Shown: piece after piece, positions 47,161-58,699 of the stretch
Layout: every line of letters starts with the position of its first letter
Numbering within the stretch: position 1 is the stretch's first letter
DNA from: Euryodendron excelsum
Lineage: Eukaryota; Streptophyta; Magnoliopsida; Ericales; Pentaphylacaceae
Reading direction: 5' to 3'
DNA: 64,000 bases
Assembly: GCA_033060915.1 (NCBI GenBank)
Contig: CM065387.1
Location: 32,039,501-32,103,500 of the forward strand
Position numbers and translations under genes: made by a program
The notes under the pieces: model-generated
Told to the model about the DNA's origin: nothing
Databases searched by the model: none
The model's input: only the letters and a program-made list of their open reading frames with translations

Positions 47161-50100
47161 TTAAGCGGTCGACGTCCTCGTAGACTTTGAAGCAAGGTAC
47201 TCCTCGAGCTTGTTCACGAACGGTTGCAAGTCTTCCGCCTTCTCCCAGCTGATCTCTTCATCTCCAAGATCCTTTCACTTCACTAAGTACTCCAGGCGTG
47301 GGCGCCTTCCCTTGACCACTCTGTCAGCGAGAATGTCTTCAACTTGCTTCGGTGCTGGTGGCTTGGTGTTGATGGCTGCTCTTGTGGAGATGTTGCGAGT
47401 TGAATCCTCTTGATCTGCATGGTAGGGCTTGAGACAACTCACATGGAACACTGGGTGCACTTTCATCCAAGCTGGAGGCTCAACCCTGTAAGATGCCTTC
47501 CCAATCTTGGCAACAACCGGAACAGGTCCCTCGTACTTTCGCACTAGGCGCCGGTCACGGTTGCGAAGAAATCTGAGTTGTTCAGGCGTCAACTTTACTA
47601 GCACCAGGCTCCAACTTGGAATCCGAGCAGCCTTCTTCCTTGATCTGCCCACTTCTTCATTCTCTTGGAAGCCTTCTCTAAGTAAGCTCTTGCTACTTCA
47701 TTCCCCCGCTTCCATTCTTTGGTGAAGTTGTAGGCTCTCGGAGACTTTCCAGTGTAAGGCTCATCCACCGTGTGGGGCATCAGTGGCTGCTGACCTGTAA
47801 CAATCTCAAAAGGGCTCTTGTTAGTGGAAGAATTCTTCTGAGAATTGAAACAAAATTGAGCTACATCAAGTAATTGCACCCAATTTCTTTGGTTGGCATT
47901 GACAAAATGGCGCAAATACTCTTCAAGTAGCCCGTTGAAACGTTCCGTCTGGCCATCAGTTTGTGGATGATAGCTAGACGACATGGCGAGCTGTGAACCG
48001 AGAAGCTTAAAGAGTTCTGACCAGAAGGTCCTTGTGAATCTGGAATCCCGGTCACTGACAATGCTTTGGGGCATACCCCAATACTTGACAATGTGTTTGA
48101 AAAATAGACGAGCTGTCTCCTCTGTCGGGCAATACTTTGGTGCTGGGATGAATGTGGCATATTTAGAGAATCGGTCTACTATCACCAGAATAGAGCTAAG
48201 ATCTCCAACCTTCGGCAAATTGCTGATAAAATCAAGTGAGACACTTTCCCAAGGCCTCCTCGGAGTGGGAAGTGGCTCTAACAACCCAGCTGTCTTGGCT
48301 CGCTCTGTCTTGTCTTGTTGGCAGGTGAGACAAGTCTTCGTATAATCCATCACATTATCTTTCATATGGGGCCAATAGTAGCCCTGTTTCAATAGTGCCA
48401 ACGTTTGCTGCCACCCTGGGTGGCCAGCCCACAAGGTGTCATGACACTCCCGCAGGAGCGCCCTTCGTAGGTCACCAGCTTTGGGTACATAAACCCGATT
48501 TCCTTTGGCCATAAGCAAGTCATCCTCAACCCAAAACTGGCGTGTCTTCCCTTCTTTGGCTAGCTGCACAATGGTTTGAGCCATAGGATCTTTTACCAAG
48601 TTCTCCTTGATCCGTTCCCGCATGCTTGTGGCGACCTTGCTAGCCGTGAGGTTCGCCACCAATTTGATAGCAGCAAGCTCAGCCCTGCGACTCAGTGCAT
48701 CTGCCATCTGATTGGTGCAACTCGCCTTGTACTATAGGTTGAAGTCAAACTCAGCAAGATGCTCCTGCCAACGAGCCTATTTTGGGGTCAATTTGGGCTG
48801 AGTTAAGAAGTGGCTAACGGCCACGTTGTCAGTCTTCACTATGAACTTGGACCCCAACAAGTAGTGCCTCCACACCCGAAGGCAATGTACTACCGCAAAC
48901 AGCTCATTCTCTTGGGCAGTGTATCTTTTCTCGGTGTCGCTCAGCTTGCGACTTTCATAGGCAACTGGATGGCCCTCTTGAAGTAGCACTCCACCAAGGG
49001 CGAAATCTGAAGCATCGGTTTGCACTTCAAAGGGCTTTGAGACATCCGGTAAGACCAGGACTGGATCACTCATCACGGCTGCTTTCAGGTCAGCAAAGGC
49101 TCCTTGGCATTCCCTTGACCAATCCCAGGTTTTATCTTTCTTCAGCAAGTCTGTCAAAGGGGCGGCCCTTCTTGAATACCCTTCAACGAACCGCCGATAA
49201 TAATTGGCTAGCCATAAGAAAAAGTGTAGCTCCGACACATTAGTTGGGGCCTTCCATTCCTGAATTGCCTTCACTTTGTCCATGTCCATCCGAATATGTC
49301 CCTGCTCGATGATGTGCCCAAGAAACTTTATGCGCTCCTGTGCAAAGGAGCACTTCTCTTCCTTGACATACAGGTGATTCTCCCGTAGCTTTCTGAACAC
49401 CATCCTCAAGTGTCCCACATGCTTCTCGAGGCTAGAGCTGTACACCACTATGTCATCTAGATAGACCACCACAAACTTGTCCAGGTAGTCATGAAACACC
49501 GGTTCATCAACGTGCAAAAGGTGGCTGGGGTGTTAGTTAAGCCAAAAGGCATCACCAAGAACTCAAATGCCCCATACCGCGTCACGCAAGTGGTCTTTGG
49601 TTCATCCCCATCCGCTATGCGCACTTGATAATAACCCGACCGCAAATTGAGCTTGGTGAAGAACTTGGCATTGCACAATTGATCAAAGAGATCTGCGATC
49701 AGTGGGATGGGATACTTGTTCTTCACCGTCACCTTGTTGAGAGCTCGATAGTCTACACACAGCCGCAGACTCCCATCGTGCTTCTTTTAGAACAGGACAG
49801 GGGCTCCAAATGGTGCTTTGGAAGGGCGAATGAAGCCCGCTTCAATCAACTCGTTCAATTGTTTCCTTAGCTCTGCGAGCTCAAGAGGGGCCATTCTATA
49901 CGGCCCACGAGCAGGAGGCTTTATCCCTGGTAACAACTCAATCTCATGATCCACCGGGGGCCGTGGAGGTAGAGTTTTGGGCAGTTCTTTGGGCATCACA
50001 TCTAGAAATTCATGTAGAACCCTTTTGATAGCTACTGGCACGGGTCCTTGTTCCATTTTCTCATTCACCGACAAAGCTGCCACAAATGTTGGTTCACCGT

Positions 50101-51712
50101 GCTTCACCCCCTTTTTGAGTTGCATCGCCGCGAGAAACTTGTCTTTGGAGGATTGAGCCATGGTGGGAACAAGGCAAGGGTCCTCCCCTATCAAGCATAA
50201 GGAGCTAGCAAAGGGCATTGTAATGGCCTTGGTGTCCCGCAGAAACTCCATGCCCAAAATCACTTGAAAATCATCCATAGGAACAACGGTGAAGTTGGCA
50301 TGCCCTTCCCAATTCTGTAACTTTACTGGCACTGATTTGGCTACTCCTTGGATGGGCCGAGCTGCTGAGTTCACAGCCTTCATCTTGCTTGAATCTTTGT
50401 CTAGCTTTAGGCCCAAGCGTGCTACCTTCGTGTCCGACACAAAGTTGTGAGTGGCACCGGTGTCAATCATGGCCCTGGTCAACTTGCCATTGATGCGCAC
50501 ATCCACGAACATTAGGCCTTTGGGCGAGGCCTTCTTTGTCTCGGCTTGCTTCTTCAAGGCATTAAGCAAGCGCATGGCACCCATCCGCGGCGCTCCTTCA
50601 ACTTCTTCTTCTTCGTCCAGTTCTTGCGCATCACTACTAGACAAAGAAGCTTGTAAGGCATTTAGTGCTTGTCTATGGGGGCACTTTGACACCCTATAGG
50701 GACCGCTATATAAGAAGCATTTAATAAACTTGGGCTTATCTCCTGCCATGTTGGGCGCTCGGGACTGTGGTTGGAACTTGGAGGAAGAAGATCCCTTGTC
50801 GCCTCCCCCACTTTGTCCCTTATTTGCCTTGACAAACTTTCCACCGCCTCCACCTGACCCACTCGATGAATCCTTCTTTTTGTTCGAGGAGGAGGACGAA
50901 GTTTCGGAGGTGTAGTCAGTCAGGCGCTCAGCCGCGGCCTGGGCGGATGCCAAGTCCTGCACTCGTTGCCTTTGGAGCTCGGCACGCGCCTAAGGCTTTA
51001 GCCCTTCCAAGAAATAGAACATTTTATCTTTCTCCGACATGTCCCGGATGTCCAACATTAGCCCGGAGAATTGTTTAACATATTCCCTCACAGTGCCTGT
51101 GTGTTTCAAATCTCTAAGCTTGCGCCGAGCTATGTACTCGACGTTCTCGGGGAAGAATTGGGCCTTCAATTCCCTTTTTAAGTCTTCCCATGTGTCAATG
51201 GTGCAGCGGCCCTGTAGGATTTCTTCATGCTTTGTGCGCCACCATAATTTAGCATTACTGCTCAAATACATGGTAGCCATGGTGACTTTGGTCTCTTTGG
51301 AGTCGGCCTTGACAGCCCTGAAATATTGATCCATGTCAAAGAGATAGTTCTCCAACTCTTTGGCATCCCGTGCTCCATCGTAGGCACGGGGTTCTGGAAC
51401 GCGTACCTTTGTCGTGTCAAAGATTGAGGTGTGAGGGGCCGAGTTACCGACTGCCCGCATTAGCAAGTTTAGCTTGGTGTTGATTTCATCCAACTCGCCT
51501 CTCAATTCTTTCACCTCATCCCGAAGCTCTTCCGTGTTAGCGAGCCCGCCAATGGTGGCACTAGCCCGTGGCGTATCAGCTGCCGTGCTTACTTCCACTA
51601 GGTCTAGGCGATCACCGAACCGGGCCAAGCTTTCCGCCGTCTCACGTCTTAGCCTTTCTATTTCCACCTCTATCTCGTCGAGGCGGTCTTGTGCTGATTT
51701 CTTTGGAGGCAT
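47161..51712 (-). pseudogene. Chromovirus gag-pol polyprotein, five stops and two frameshifts
   Basis: Start at ATG 51712 (MPPKKSAQDR). Order of domains: gag coiled-coil start (51700-51480) and capsid part with AKLWWRT; a zinc knuckle near 50720; protease with AMIDTGATHNFVS (about 50475-50437); reverse transcriptase with YLDDIVVYS (about 49460-49434); RNase H with [12 protein letters not shown]; integrase with the H2C2 segment (HDTLWAGHPG...CLTCQQ), SLDFI, SDRDSRF and the second acidic region; C-terminal chromodomain ending with TAA at 47163-47161. In-frame stops follow EGLKP (50992), APVLF (49789), TLTPK region (48779), FDFNL (about 48734) and EYLVK (47277). Frame changes lie near 49500 and 47615. 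The zinc knuckle reads CFLYSGPYRVSKC: two of the usual metal ligands are Tyr. This copy cannot encode a full polyprotein. Confidence 0.93.
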
Positions 51713-51755
51713 GGTTCCTAGATCCTTCAAGCAACCACTATGCTCTGATACCAAA

Positions 51756-52426
51756 TGTCACAGTCCGTCACTTTCAAGTGGATTAGGCCGTGTGGCACTT
51801 GTCGTGGGTGGCACTAGACAAGTCAGCCAAATGGGCACCTCGCAAATGAAAGCCAACACACACACCCGAAGGTGCACAAGTAAGCAATTTGGAAGCAACA
51901 AGCTAAGAACGTTTAAAGCAACAACGAAGGCAATAGGCACATAATTTGCAAGCAATAAGATCACTTTTATTGCATATACAAAGCAATTCCAGACTACAAT
52001 TAGGTGGGGAGTTTAGTTTGCCAACAACCAACAACTAGGGACTTTAGACTCACCTTATTATCCTCCCCTATATATGCTTTTTGAGCCATTTCTAAACTGA
52101 TACAAGTAAACATTATACCCCCTTGAGGAGTCATAATGGGTCTACAAAAATATTTACAAGGAATTTGACAAAACCCTTTTACATACATCTATATATGACC
52201 CTAAACTAATTTTCTAGCCCTTCAGAAAAATTACAACACCTCTCCTCAATAGGGCTAGGACACAACTAACTTGAATGCCGCACACCTTGACATGAAAAAA
52301 TCTACGCATGCATCCGACTCCAAACTTACATTTCTACACTCTATACAATATGTACAGACATAACAGAGTTGACACGAGGCTGGAAAATGAAGGCATGGGC
52401 CCGGCCTTGAAGGGCAGCTCGTGACA
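51756..52426 (-). repeat. 5' LTR of the chromovirus
   Basis: TGTCACAG...GTGACA ends, followed on the minus strand after four bases by the tRNA-Met primer binding site. Confidence 0.95.
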
Positions 52427-52765
52427 CATTGCAACCACCGCCTCTCTAACGCTCAAATGAATATGGGCTACCGGATCTTGAGGCATAACAAATGACTGAT
52501 CAAACACCCTCTTGTTCCACCAATACCAGAACATAGAAATTGCACCAATGAAGAAGGACCCCCACTCGCCACTGCCTGTTACTAACCAGGCATCATGAGT
52601 CAAATTCCAATCTACCCACTGTTGCAAATGAAGCGAGAAAAAAGGATCGATGAAAGCGGAAGGCAATTACTTGCCGCCACACTCCCCTAGTCAACACACA
52701 ATCACGGATGGCATGTAATGTGGTTTCACTTTGGCAATCATGGATTAAGAATTCACTTTTGACGC

Positions 52766-53674
52766 ATCATCATTGTAACAAATTTTGTTACACAAACAGC
52801 TTAAATGCTGTCTGAATATTATTAAATAATCCACGAAATCTATTTAACGTATCATATTCAATCATATTCAATGCTAATTAACTTGCAGTTTTTATATTTT
52901 TCACAACAAATGTTGAGCACCCAATTTTCCAATATAGTTTTAATTTTAATGCCTCGAATAAAAGGTTTAATTAATGAAAAATCAACCATGGATAGATATT
53001 TACATATTTTCTGATTTTATTCTCATTTGTCCTATTGTTTTACTACTTGTAAAAAATTTTATTTTACAGTGCAGCTGTATAAAAAATAAAACCTTGTATT
53101 AAATATACAGGTCAAACGAAATACGGGCACTTCAGATTAGAGATCCAAAAAAGCAAGCAGTTTCTTTGTCAATTTTCATGCGGGGATCTCACGTTTTTGT
53201 TATATATGCTTAATTAATGGGAATAGCTACTGATATAAATTTATGTTAAGAACGAGATCTCAAGTTCGCTCCTTTCTCACTTCTCTAATGACCTACCACC
53301 ATTCACTTAATGTATGAAATTTATACGATTTGTGTAGACAGTAACCTAGTACAAGTTTAAGCTCATTAACAATGTGAAATCTATTTTTTTTCCTAAAAAT
53401 AAAAAAATGAGATGAGAAAAAGAGTGGGTTTCAGGATAAGGCTATCTTTCTAATCCATTGACTAAAATTACATTTTTGTGGTCGGCAACTGATTATATTC
53501 TAACACATTGAATATTATAGAAGCTGCTAGAATACATAAGAGTTCTGTTTGTATATATATATATATTCTTAACACACCAGACAATACATTGAATCTTATA
53601 TACACACACAGTCTACTCAGTTTTTCTCTCAGGTACTCTTGCAAAGCAAAACCTCATGCATCAAACCTCACAAA
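52766..53674. other. Gene-free AT-rich stretch
   Basis: No domain or repeat boundary recognised. A TA microsatellite lies at 53551-53567 and a TATA-like CTTATATACACACAC at 53596-53610. Confidence 0.5.
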
Positions 53675-53776
53675 ATGGCAACAGCGCACCACCCCAACCA
53701 CCTACTTTTAGAGCTCAGAGAGACCTTTTCTAGAGTATTATCCATTTTAGGTACCCCGTTAGTGGATGTAACGTAG
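53675..53776 (+). other. Possible 5' end of a broken gene (weak)
   Basis: ATG in good plant context (CACAAAATGGC) follows a TATA-like box about 75 bases upstream and a CT-rich leader-like segment. It opens a 33-codon frame beginning MATAHHPNHLLLELRETF, with a gene-like composition unlike the surroundings. It runs into retroelement-like sequence and stops. I do not recognise the protein; it may be chance. Confidence 0.25.
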
Positions 53777-54437
53777 CATCTCACTTGTCTACTTGATAGA
53801 TCACGTGGATTTCATGAGTCCCTTAAAGTCAAATATTGGTCAAGCAACGTTTGGACAAACCGACTTGGCACCCTTGCCCCCGCGGTACGCTTGACGCTCC
53901 ATCATTAGCCTCGTTCAAATAGCTCTAGGAGTTGTACTTAAATCAGGCCCCGTGCCTGCATGACTCCGGCCAAAACGAGCATCCATGCAAGACAGGCTTC
54001 ACGCCTAGCATGCCTTAAGGTCCTGTGCCTCACCATCTAACAGACTCAGGCTCCTAACCTCCTAACTCAGTTTACTCTCACTCGAGACCTCTCTCCATGG
54101 GTAGTAGAATGAAGGTTAGAACCAAAGGAATCGTTGAGTTGTGCGCCCCACGAGCGCGCGGGAGACTAGTCCCATCAACCAGTTGAGAAAGAGAGATCCC
54201 CTCCCCCTCAGATCCACTTGAATACCGTATCTTAAGCATTAAATACTGGCCCGATACACATTTAATACAGCAAACACGTGGCATGCCATGGCTGGACAAG
54301 TGTCTGACGCCATGGAAAATTGCATATCTAATCACCCGTTGTGGCCTTGACATAGCCTCTCCAAGTCATGATGGTGGGGCTTACGCCTGTCCAGTTGGTG
54401 GACATCACGTATCCACACCGTGTCAATCACTACCCAC

Positions 54438-54445
54438 TATAAATA
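54438..54445 (+). promoter_or_regulatory. TATA box in the LTR of the Tat-like element
   Basis: TATAAATA preceded by CCAC and followed by CTCTCAG, in the context of a GC-richer U3 (CACGTGGCATGCCATGG about 160 bases upstream). Confidence 0.55.
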
Positions 54446-54674
54446 CTCTCAGCTCATTTATGACAAATAGAGACAGTTTAATTGCATTTATTACATAAGT
54501 TATCATAAGCTCGTAAATCTCTCTCTCTCTCTTGTCTGCCCTTGGTTCTCGCCTTCTCCACAGCCGGGAGACCCGGGTGAGCCCATTTAGTGATTGTTAG
54601 GACTTCCAGACGGACCCACACCCTGGTAAACCCTAGGTTCACAGTCAAACTATACAAACAATACTCCATTGGGA

Positions 54675-56235
54675 ATGATTGGCGCTCACGATACGACGAA
54701 CTCAGGCCTGAATATAGGCCAAGTCACCGATGTAAGGGCAGAACTCACCCCTGGCATCTGCCCAGAGAACCAAGGCCTTTCATTCATCCAATCCCAAGGC
54801 GAGCAGATCCGAACGCTCAATGACAGTGTCTCTGCCCTCATAAAGGTTCAACAAACCCTAATGGAAGCCATGCATGTCATGCAGAGTGGGCAAGTTGCCC
54901 CCAGCACTCCCACTCCCGCTCCCGTAATCCCACTTGGTTTGTCTGGTGCTGAAGCTAGTTAGCATGTAACCAAGAGTTTGGAACTTCCCACTCTTGACCA
55001 AACACCCAACCCCAGTACTAGTAACGCGAATCTTCTCCACGAATTGACCCGGCGAGCCTTGTTCCAACCTTATTCAATCCTTACCACTGCTCAGTTACAA
55101 GACCAGATGTGCACGATGATTAAACAAGAAAGCACCGCTGGCCCCTTCAATGGGGAACTTGACTTTCGCCCACCATACGCTGAGTCCATTCAGAAACTGC
55201 CGTACCTAGAGGCATGCGTCGCACCTGAATTCATCAAGTTTGACAAAAATAGTGGAAACACCAAAGAGCACGTCATTTGGTTCGTAGACTCTCTGGGCGT
55301 CCATGCAGCCGATCTTAACCTCTGGCAAAGAGAGTTCTCAAATCTCCTTTTGACCGAGCCTATTCTTGGTATGCTAATCTCCTACCTAGTTCCATCCTCT
55401 CCTGGGATGACATGGTGTAAAAATTCGTTGGCAAATTCTTTAATGCAAACGAACCCCTTTTGATGTTCGACCTTATCTATGAAGCCCAAGGGAAAACTGA
55501 AGGTCTCTTGTCCTTTGTTAAGAGGTTTCGAGAAAAAGCCCTTGAAGTAAACCAATAGCTAAGAAACAACTAGTCAATATTTGTGTCAAAGGGATGCAAA
55601 ATTGATACAAAATACACATGATGAACCATAAATTCATGGATTTTGCCAGCCTAATCACAGCCACACGGAACATTACTATCGCGGTAAGAGACTCTATGCG
55701 CAATAACTTCCACTCTCAGGCTCCTCACCAACCGCCTCCCTTGTGGAGAAGTTCCCCGCGCCGACCACCTGTATACCCTAGCGATTCGCGGCAACCCTAG
55801 TTGTAGGAAGCTCCCTTTTGGTGAAGACCCCCTTCCTTTGCCCGTATCCACCAAAACAGCCGCGGCTCTGCTACAAACTTGGATCACTGATGGCCAGATC
55901 ATCTTGCCCTAAGTCAAGAAACAACCTACAGAGCAGGATAGGGTGAGCCCTAACTTTTGCATCTACCACCAGAACATCACCTATTCCACCAAAGACTGTT
56001 ATGCCCTCAGGCGCATTTTCCTCAAACGAAAGCAAGATGATACACTACAACTCTTAGAAATCGATGTACTCAACGACCCCCTCCCTGAACACCGGAACGA
56101 CACCGATGTTGTCCTTATGATTTCCCACCATGACGAGTCTAAAGAAGTGGCTGTATGCCACATCTCTGAGCCTGAGCCTCGGGACCCAAATTTTGACCAT
56201 TACCAAGCTACCATTCTTTAAAACTCCACGAAGTT
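54675..56235 (+). pseudogene. gag remnant of the Tat-like element
   Basis: Pieces in order: an N-terminal region (54669-54962); a capsid-like region with FIKFDKNSGNTKEHVIWFVD and SLGVHAADLNLWQREF (about 55215-55345), the characteristic plant retrotransposon gag block; FDLIYEAQGKTEGLLSFVKR (55462-55530) in a shifted frame; and a finger-like CIYHQNITYSTKDC (about 55966-56007). Several stops (for example 54960 and 55556) and frameshifts break it. No intact product is possible. Confidence 0.75.
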
Positions 56236-56440
56236 TAAACATTTCTTCATTCAGCTCGGTCTGTCATCCGCCACCAGATACGAGGCTACTAAAGCCCTTT
56301 TACACGTGGTCAACGCAAATGGCGAAGCTTGCATAAAGGTCGACAACTCGGTTAAGCGCTTCTTCAAAGAAAACCACCTCGTCATCACTTTCTTCGAAGC
56401 AGACCGAATGTAACCCTATCCCCATAACCGACCTCTCTAC

Positions 56441-56938
56441 TTGTCAATTTTCATACAAGATATAGAGTTTCAAAGAGGATTCATGGATGGCGGAGCCTCG
56501 GTAAACATCATGCCTTACCCCACCTTCCAAGCCGTGCGGCTACCAAAAGAGAGATTGGTCCGAGAACTGCTCGATATTAGAGGTTTCAATTGTCACTCCC
56601 ACAAATCCTTCGGATACACAAGGGTCGACCTCTGCGTTGGCCCTATCCACTCCTCCACTAAATTCCATGTCATTGATACAGACGTCAATTACCACATTCT
56701 GCTCAGTCGAACGTGGCTTCATCGATATGGAGCCATTCCCTCCACTTACCACCAATGCATGAAAGCAATCTGGAACAATGAGATTATCATTGTCCCTGCA
56801 TCTTTGAGCCAGTTTTGCGCTGCGAAAGCTCACATGGCTGAAGCTACTCTCTATGATGAGTTAGATGAGTTTGACGCCCCTACCCCTCTATGCAGCACCC
56901 CTCTACCTCGATGGTCAGACATCGCCAACGAACCTTAG
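56441..56938 (+). pseudogene. Aspartic protease domain of the Tat-like element
   Basis: A 165-codon open frame with RGFMDGGASVNIMPYPTF (about residues 13-30), the active-site region, and later VGPIHSSTKFHVIDTDVNYH and LSRTWLHRYGAIPSTYHQCM, blocks typical of plant Ty3/gypsy proteases. It reads DGG instead of the usual D-T/S-G around the catalytic Asp. The frame ends before any reverse transcriptase. Confidence 0.75.
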
Positions 56939-57316
56939 CGAAACCTAAGATTGCTTAAAAAATGAGGGCACACTGCCTCACCTAACTGAGGCCATCAGAA
57001 ATGTGCCCGAGCCTCACCACCACATGAAGCCCCCCCAATTATCACCAAGTTCAGACGAGCCGATGGCAAAATGGTCTACCGCTTATGACGATGCACGGGG
57101 CCAAACAATCTTCCCACTGGCCCCATCTTTGGCACATCCCATAACCAATAGGACCACCCCTTACCCACCTCAGACTGCTACGTCATTTCCCTACTATCCT
57201 TCACCAACAAAAAATGTCAGAAACCCAAGCGAGGGAAGTTCCCAGTGCGGGTGAAGCCTCACGTCCTTGCTGTAGATCTAAGTCCCAACTTTAGGACATC
57301 ATCCTCGCACTTGAGT

Positions 57317-58676
57317 TGTCATGCCCCGTAACCCGACCTATACGGATTTAGGGTATATGACCGGCCAGTAGTAAGGCTACCCAAGACCGCATTACATAAA
57401 CTGGTTGAACACCTGTGCATGATTATTTAAAATGATACATAAATGTAAAAATAAAATTTTTATAGTTTAAAACATAACTTGTGTCATACATGTAGGGTCG
57501 TGCCTAATCCAAAACATAAACATACATATAGGCCTATTCGAGGTCGCCATAGTTAACATTAGGGCCCAGCCTAAATGCATACAACATAACATAGGCCTGT
57601 GGGTCGTAGCTCAAAATCCACATGTGGCCTCCTCTTATGGCCTCTCAGATTGACTACCTGAAAACATTTGAGAAAACGTAAGCTAATGCTTAGTGAATAA
57701 CAATGATGCACAAGCATGAAAATACTAGGGACTTGCAGTTATGTCTAATAGATAAAATAATAGATAAAACACACAAAATTTGGGGTTCATACCTTTCTCT
57801 CTCAAGCTTTCCTAGCTCCAAAAATGGTGGCTTCTTGTGGGGGGTTGAATTTATCAAGTTTCAATCTCCTCTTAGCTTCCTCTTGATCTTCTTCTCTCCC
57901 TTCTCTTTTCCCTCTTCTTCTTCTCCTCTTCCTTCTTCCTTTCAGCTATAAAGTGTGAGAGTGTGTGATTATTTTGGGTGTGAGGGTTTGCGGTTGCGCT
58001 CTTATGGTTTAAATCGTGCGTAAGAGGAGGTCACAGGCGCGAGGTGTCTCGCGAGGTGTCCCACGAAGTCCCCTGCAGATTTACACCCAATCTATTTCTT
58101 CTAGCGAGTTGTCTCGCGAGATAGCTCACGGGCGCGAGGTGTCCTACGAGGTCCTATGAAGTTCCCTGCAGATTTACACTTAATTTGTTTCTTCTAGCAA
58201 GTTGTCCCACGAGGTATCTCGCTGGCGCGAGGTGTCTTGCGAGGTCCCCCGAAGTCTGGCACAGTCTATAGTATTTTTGCCATAACTTTTTATTCAAATA
58301 TCGGATTAATGACATTCAAAGTTCTTTGGAAAAAAGACTCGAAGATCTATAACTTTTTCTCTAATGAGACTTTTCGAATTTGAACATATCATGGTTAAAA
58401 ACTAGCTACAAAAGAATGGATCCACTAGAGGCAGATTCATTTGAATTTTGTGGGAGACCCATTTTCTCAAAATTCATCCAGCTGTTGTTGATTCTTCCCT
58501 TAAGGCTTTCTGAAAGAAAATTCCTATCATCTAAGGTCATTACAATGTAATCAATACACTCAAACCTCATACAAGACATAAAGAGATTTTAGCTCTCCAT
58601 TTATATGGCATCAAATAAGCCAATTACATGATGTTACACACATTAATTTCGAAAAATAGAGGTTTAGGATATTACA
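57317..58676 (-). repeat. 3' LTR of the Tekay-like element, with internal deletion
   Basis: Ends TGTCATGCC...GATATTACA, 1360 bp. It matches the right LTR up to about 57769, then departs where the right LTR continues with several hundred bases absent here. A repeat of about 115 bp (GCGCGAGGTGTC, CCCTGCAGATTTACAC) occurs about 2.5 times at 58030-58262. Confidence 0.82.
58030..58262 (+). repeat. GCGCGAGGTGTC tandem repeats in the LTR
   Basis: Three blocks starting near 58037, 58133 and 58226 share GGCGCGAGGTGTC, GCGAGGT-C-C and CGAAGTC; two share CCCTGCAGATTTACAC and a TTTCTTCTAGC-GTTGTC joint. CpG-rich against an AT-rich background. Confidence 0.8.
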
Positions 58677-58699
58677 TCCTTCCCCTCTCAAATAAGTTT

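Larger units (their letters stand above)
46479..52426 (-). mobile_element. Chromovirus (Ty3/gypsy), complete structure, 5948 bp, inactivated
   Basis: Two 671-bp LTRs (46479-47149, 51756-52426) enclose a minus-strand gag-pol. The perfect 5-bp duplication CATTG flanks it (46474-46478, 52427-52431). Next to the right (5') LTR the minus strand reads TTTGGTATCAGAGC, a primer binding site for initiator tRNA-Met. Next to the left (3') LTR it reads TAGTAGGGGAGAG, a polypurine tract. A chromodomain at the end of integrase places it among chromoviruses; I lean to the Galadriel or Reina lineage without being certain. By eye about 20 positions differ between the LTRs (about 3%). Confidence 0.95.
45168..52765 (-). 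mobile_element. 5'-truncated LINE, split by a hAT-like element and an LTR element
   Basis: Minus-strand pieces in order: zf-RVT motif HDCQSETTLHAIRDC (about 52745-52695); the linker typical of plant LINEs with WFWRN-like spacing (52640-52430, FIGAISMFWYWWNKRVF); then after the two insertions the RNase H part starting at VVWNPPAVTEMKIN and GAVIGNPGRAAVAGG (about 45730-45640), and NQRDANSCADRLAKDAL (45365-45315). A T run at 45171-45183 is the complement of the poly(A) tail. Stops and frame changes show that it is dead. The host pieces are 45168-45762, 46461-46478 and 52427-52765. The 5' edge is approximate. Confidence 0.82.
53730..57316 (+). mobile_element. Tat-like Ty3/gypsy element, 5' part only
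   Basis: Plus-strand LTR-like region (about 53730-54665) with a TATA box (54438-54445, CACTATAAATACTCTCAG), followed by gag and protease remnants. The reverse transcriptase and later parts are missing because another element starts at 57317; they may continue to the right of the window. The left edge of the LTR is approximate and no second LTR copy is present. Confidence 0.7.

Noticed and set aside
47983..48345. Plus-strand frames across the chromovirus, e.g. 120 codons
   Set aside because: They are shadows of the minus-strand integrase and protease frames, which have real domain motifs.
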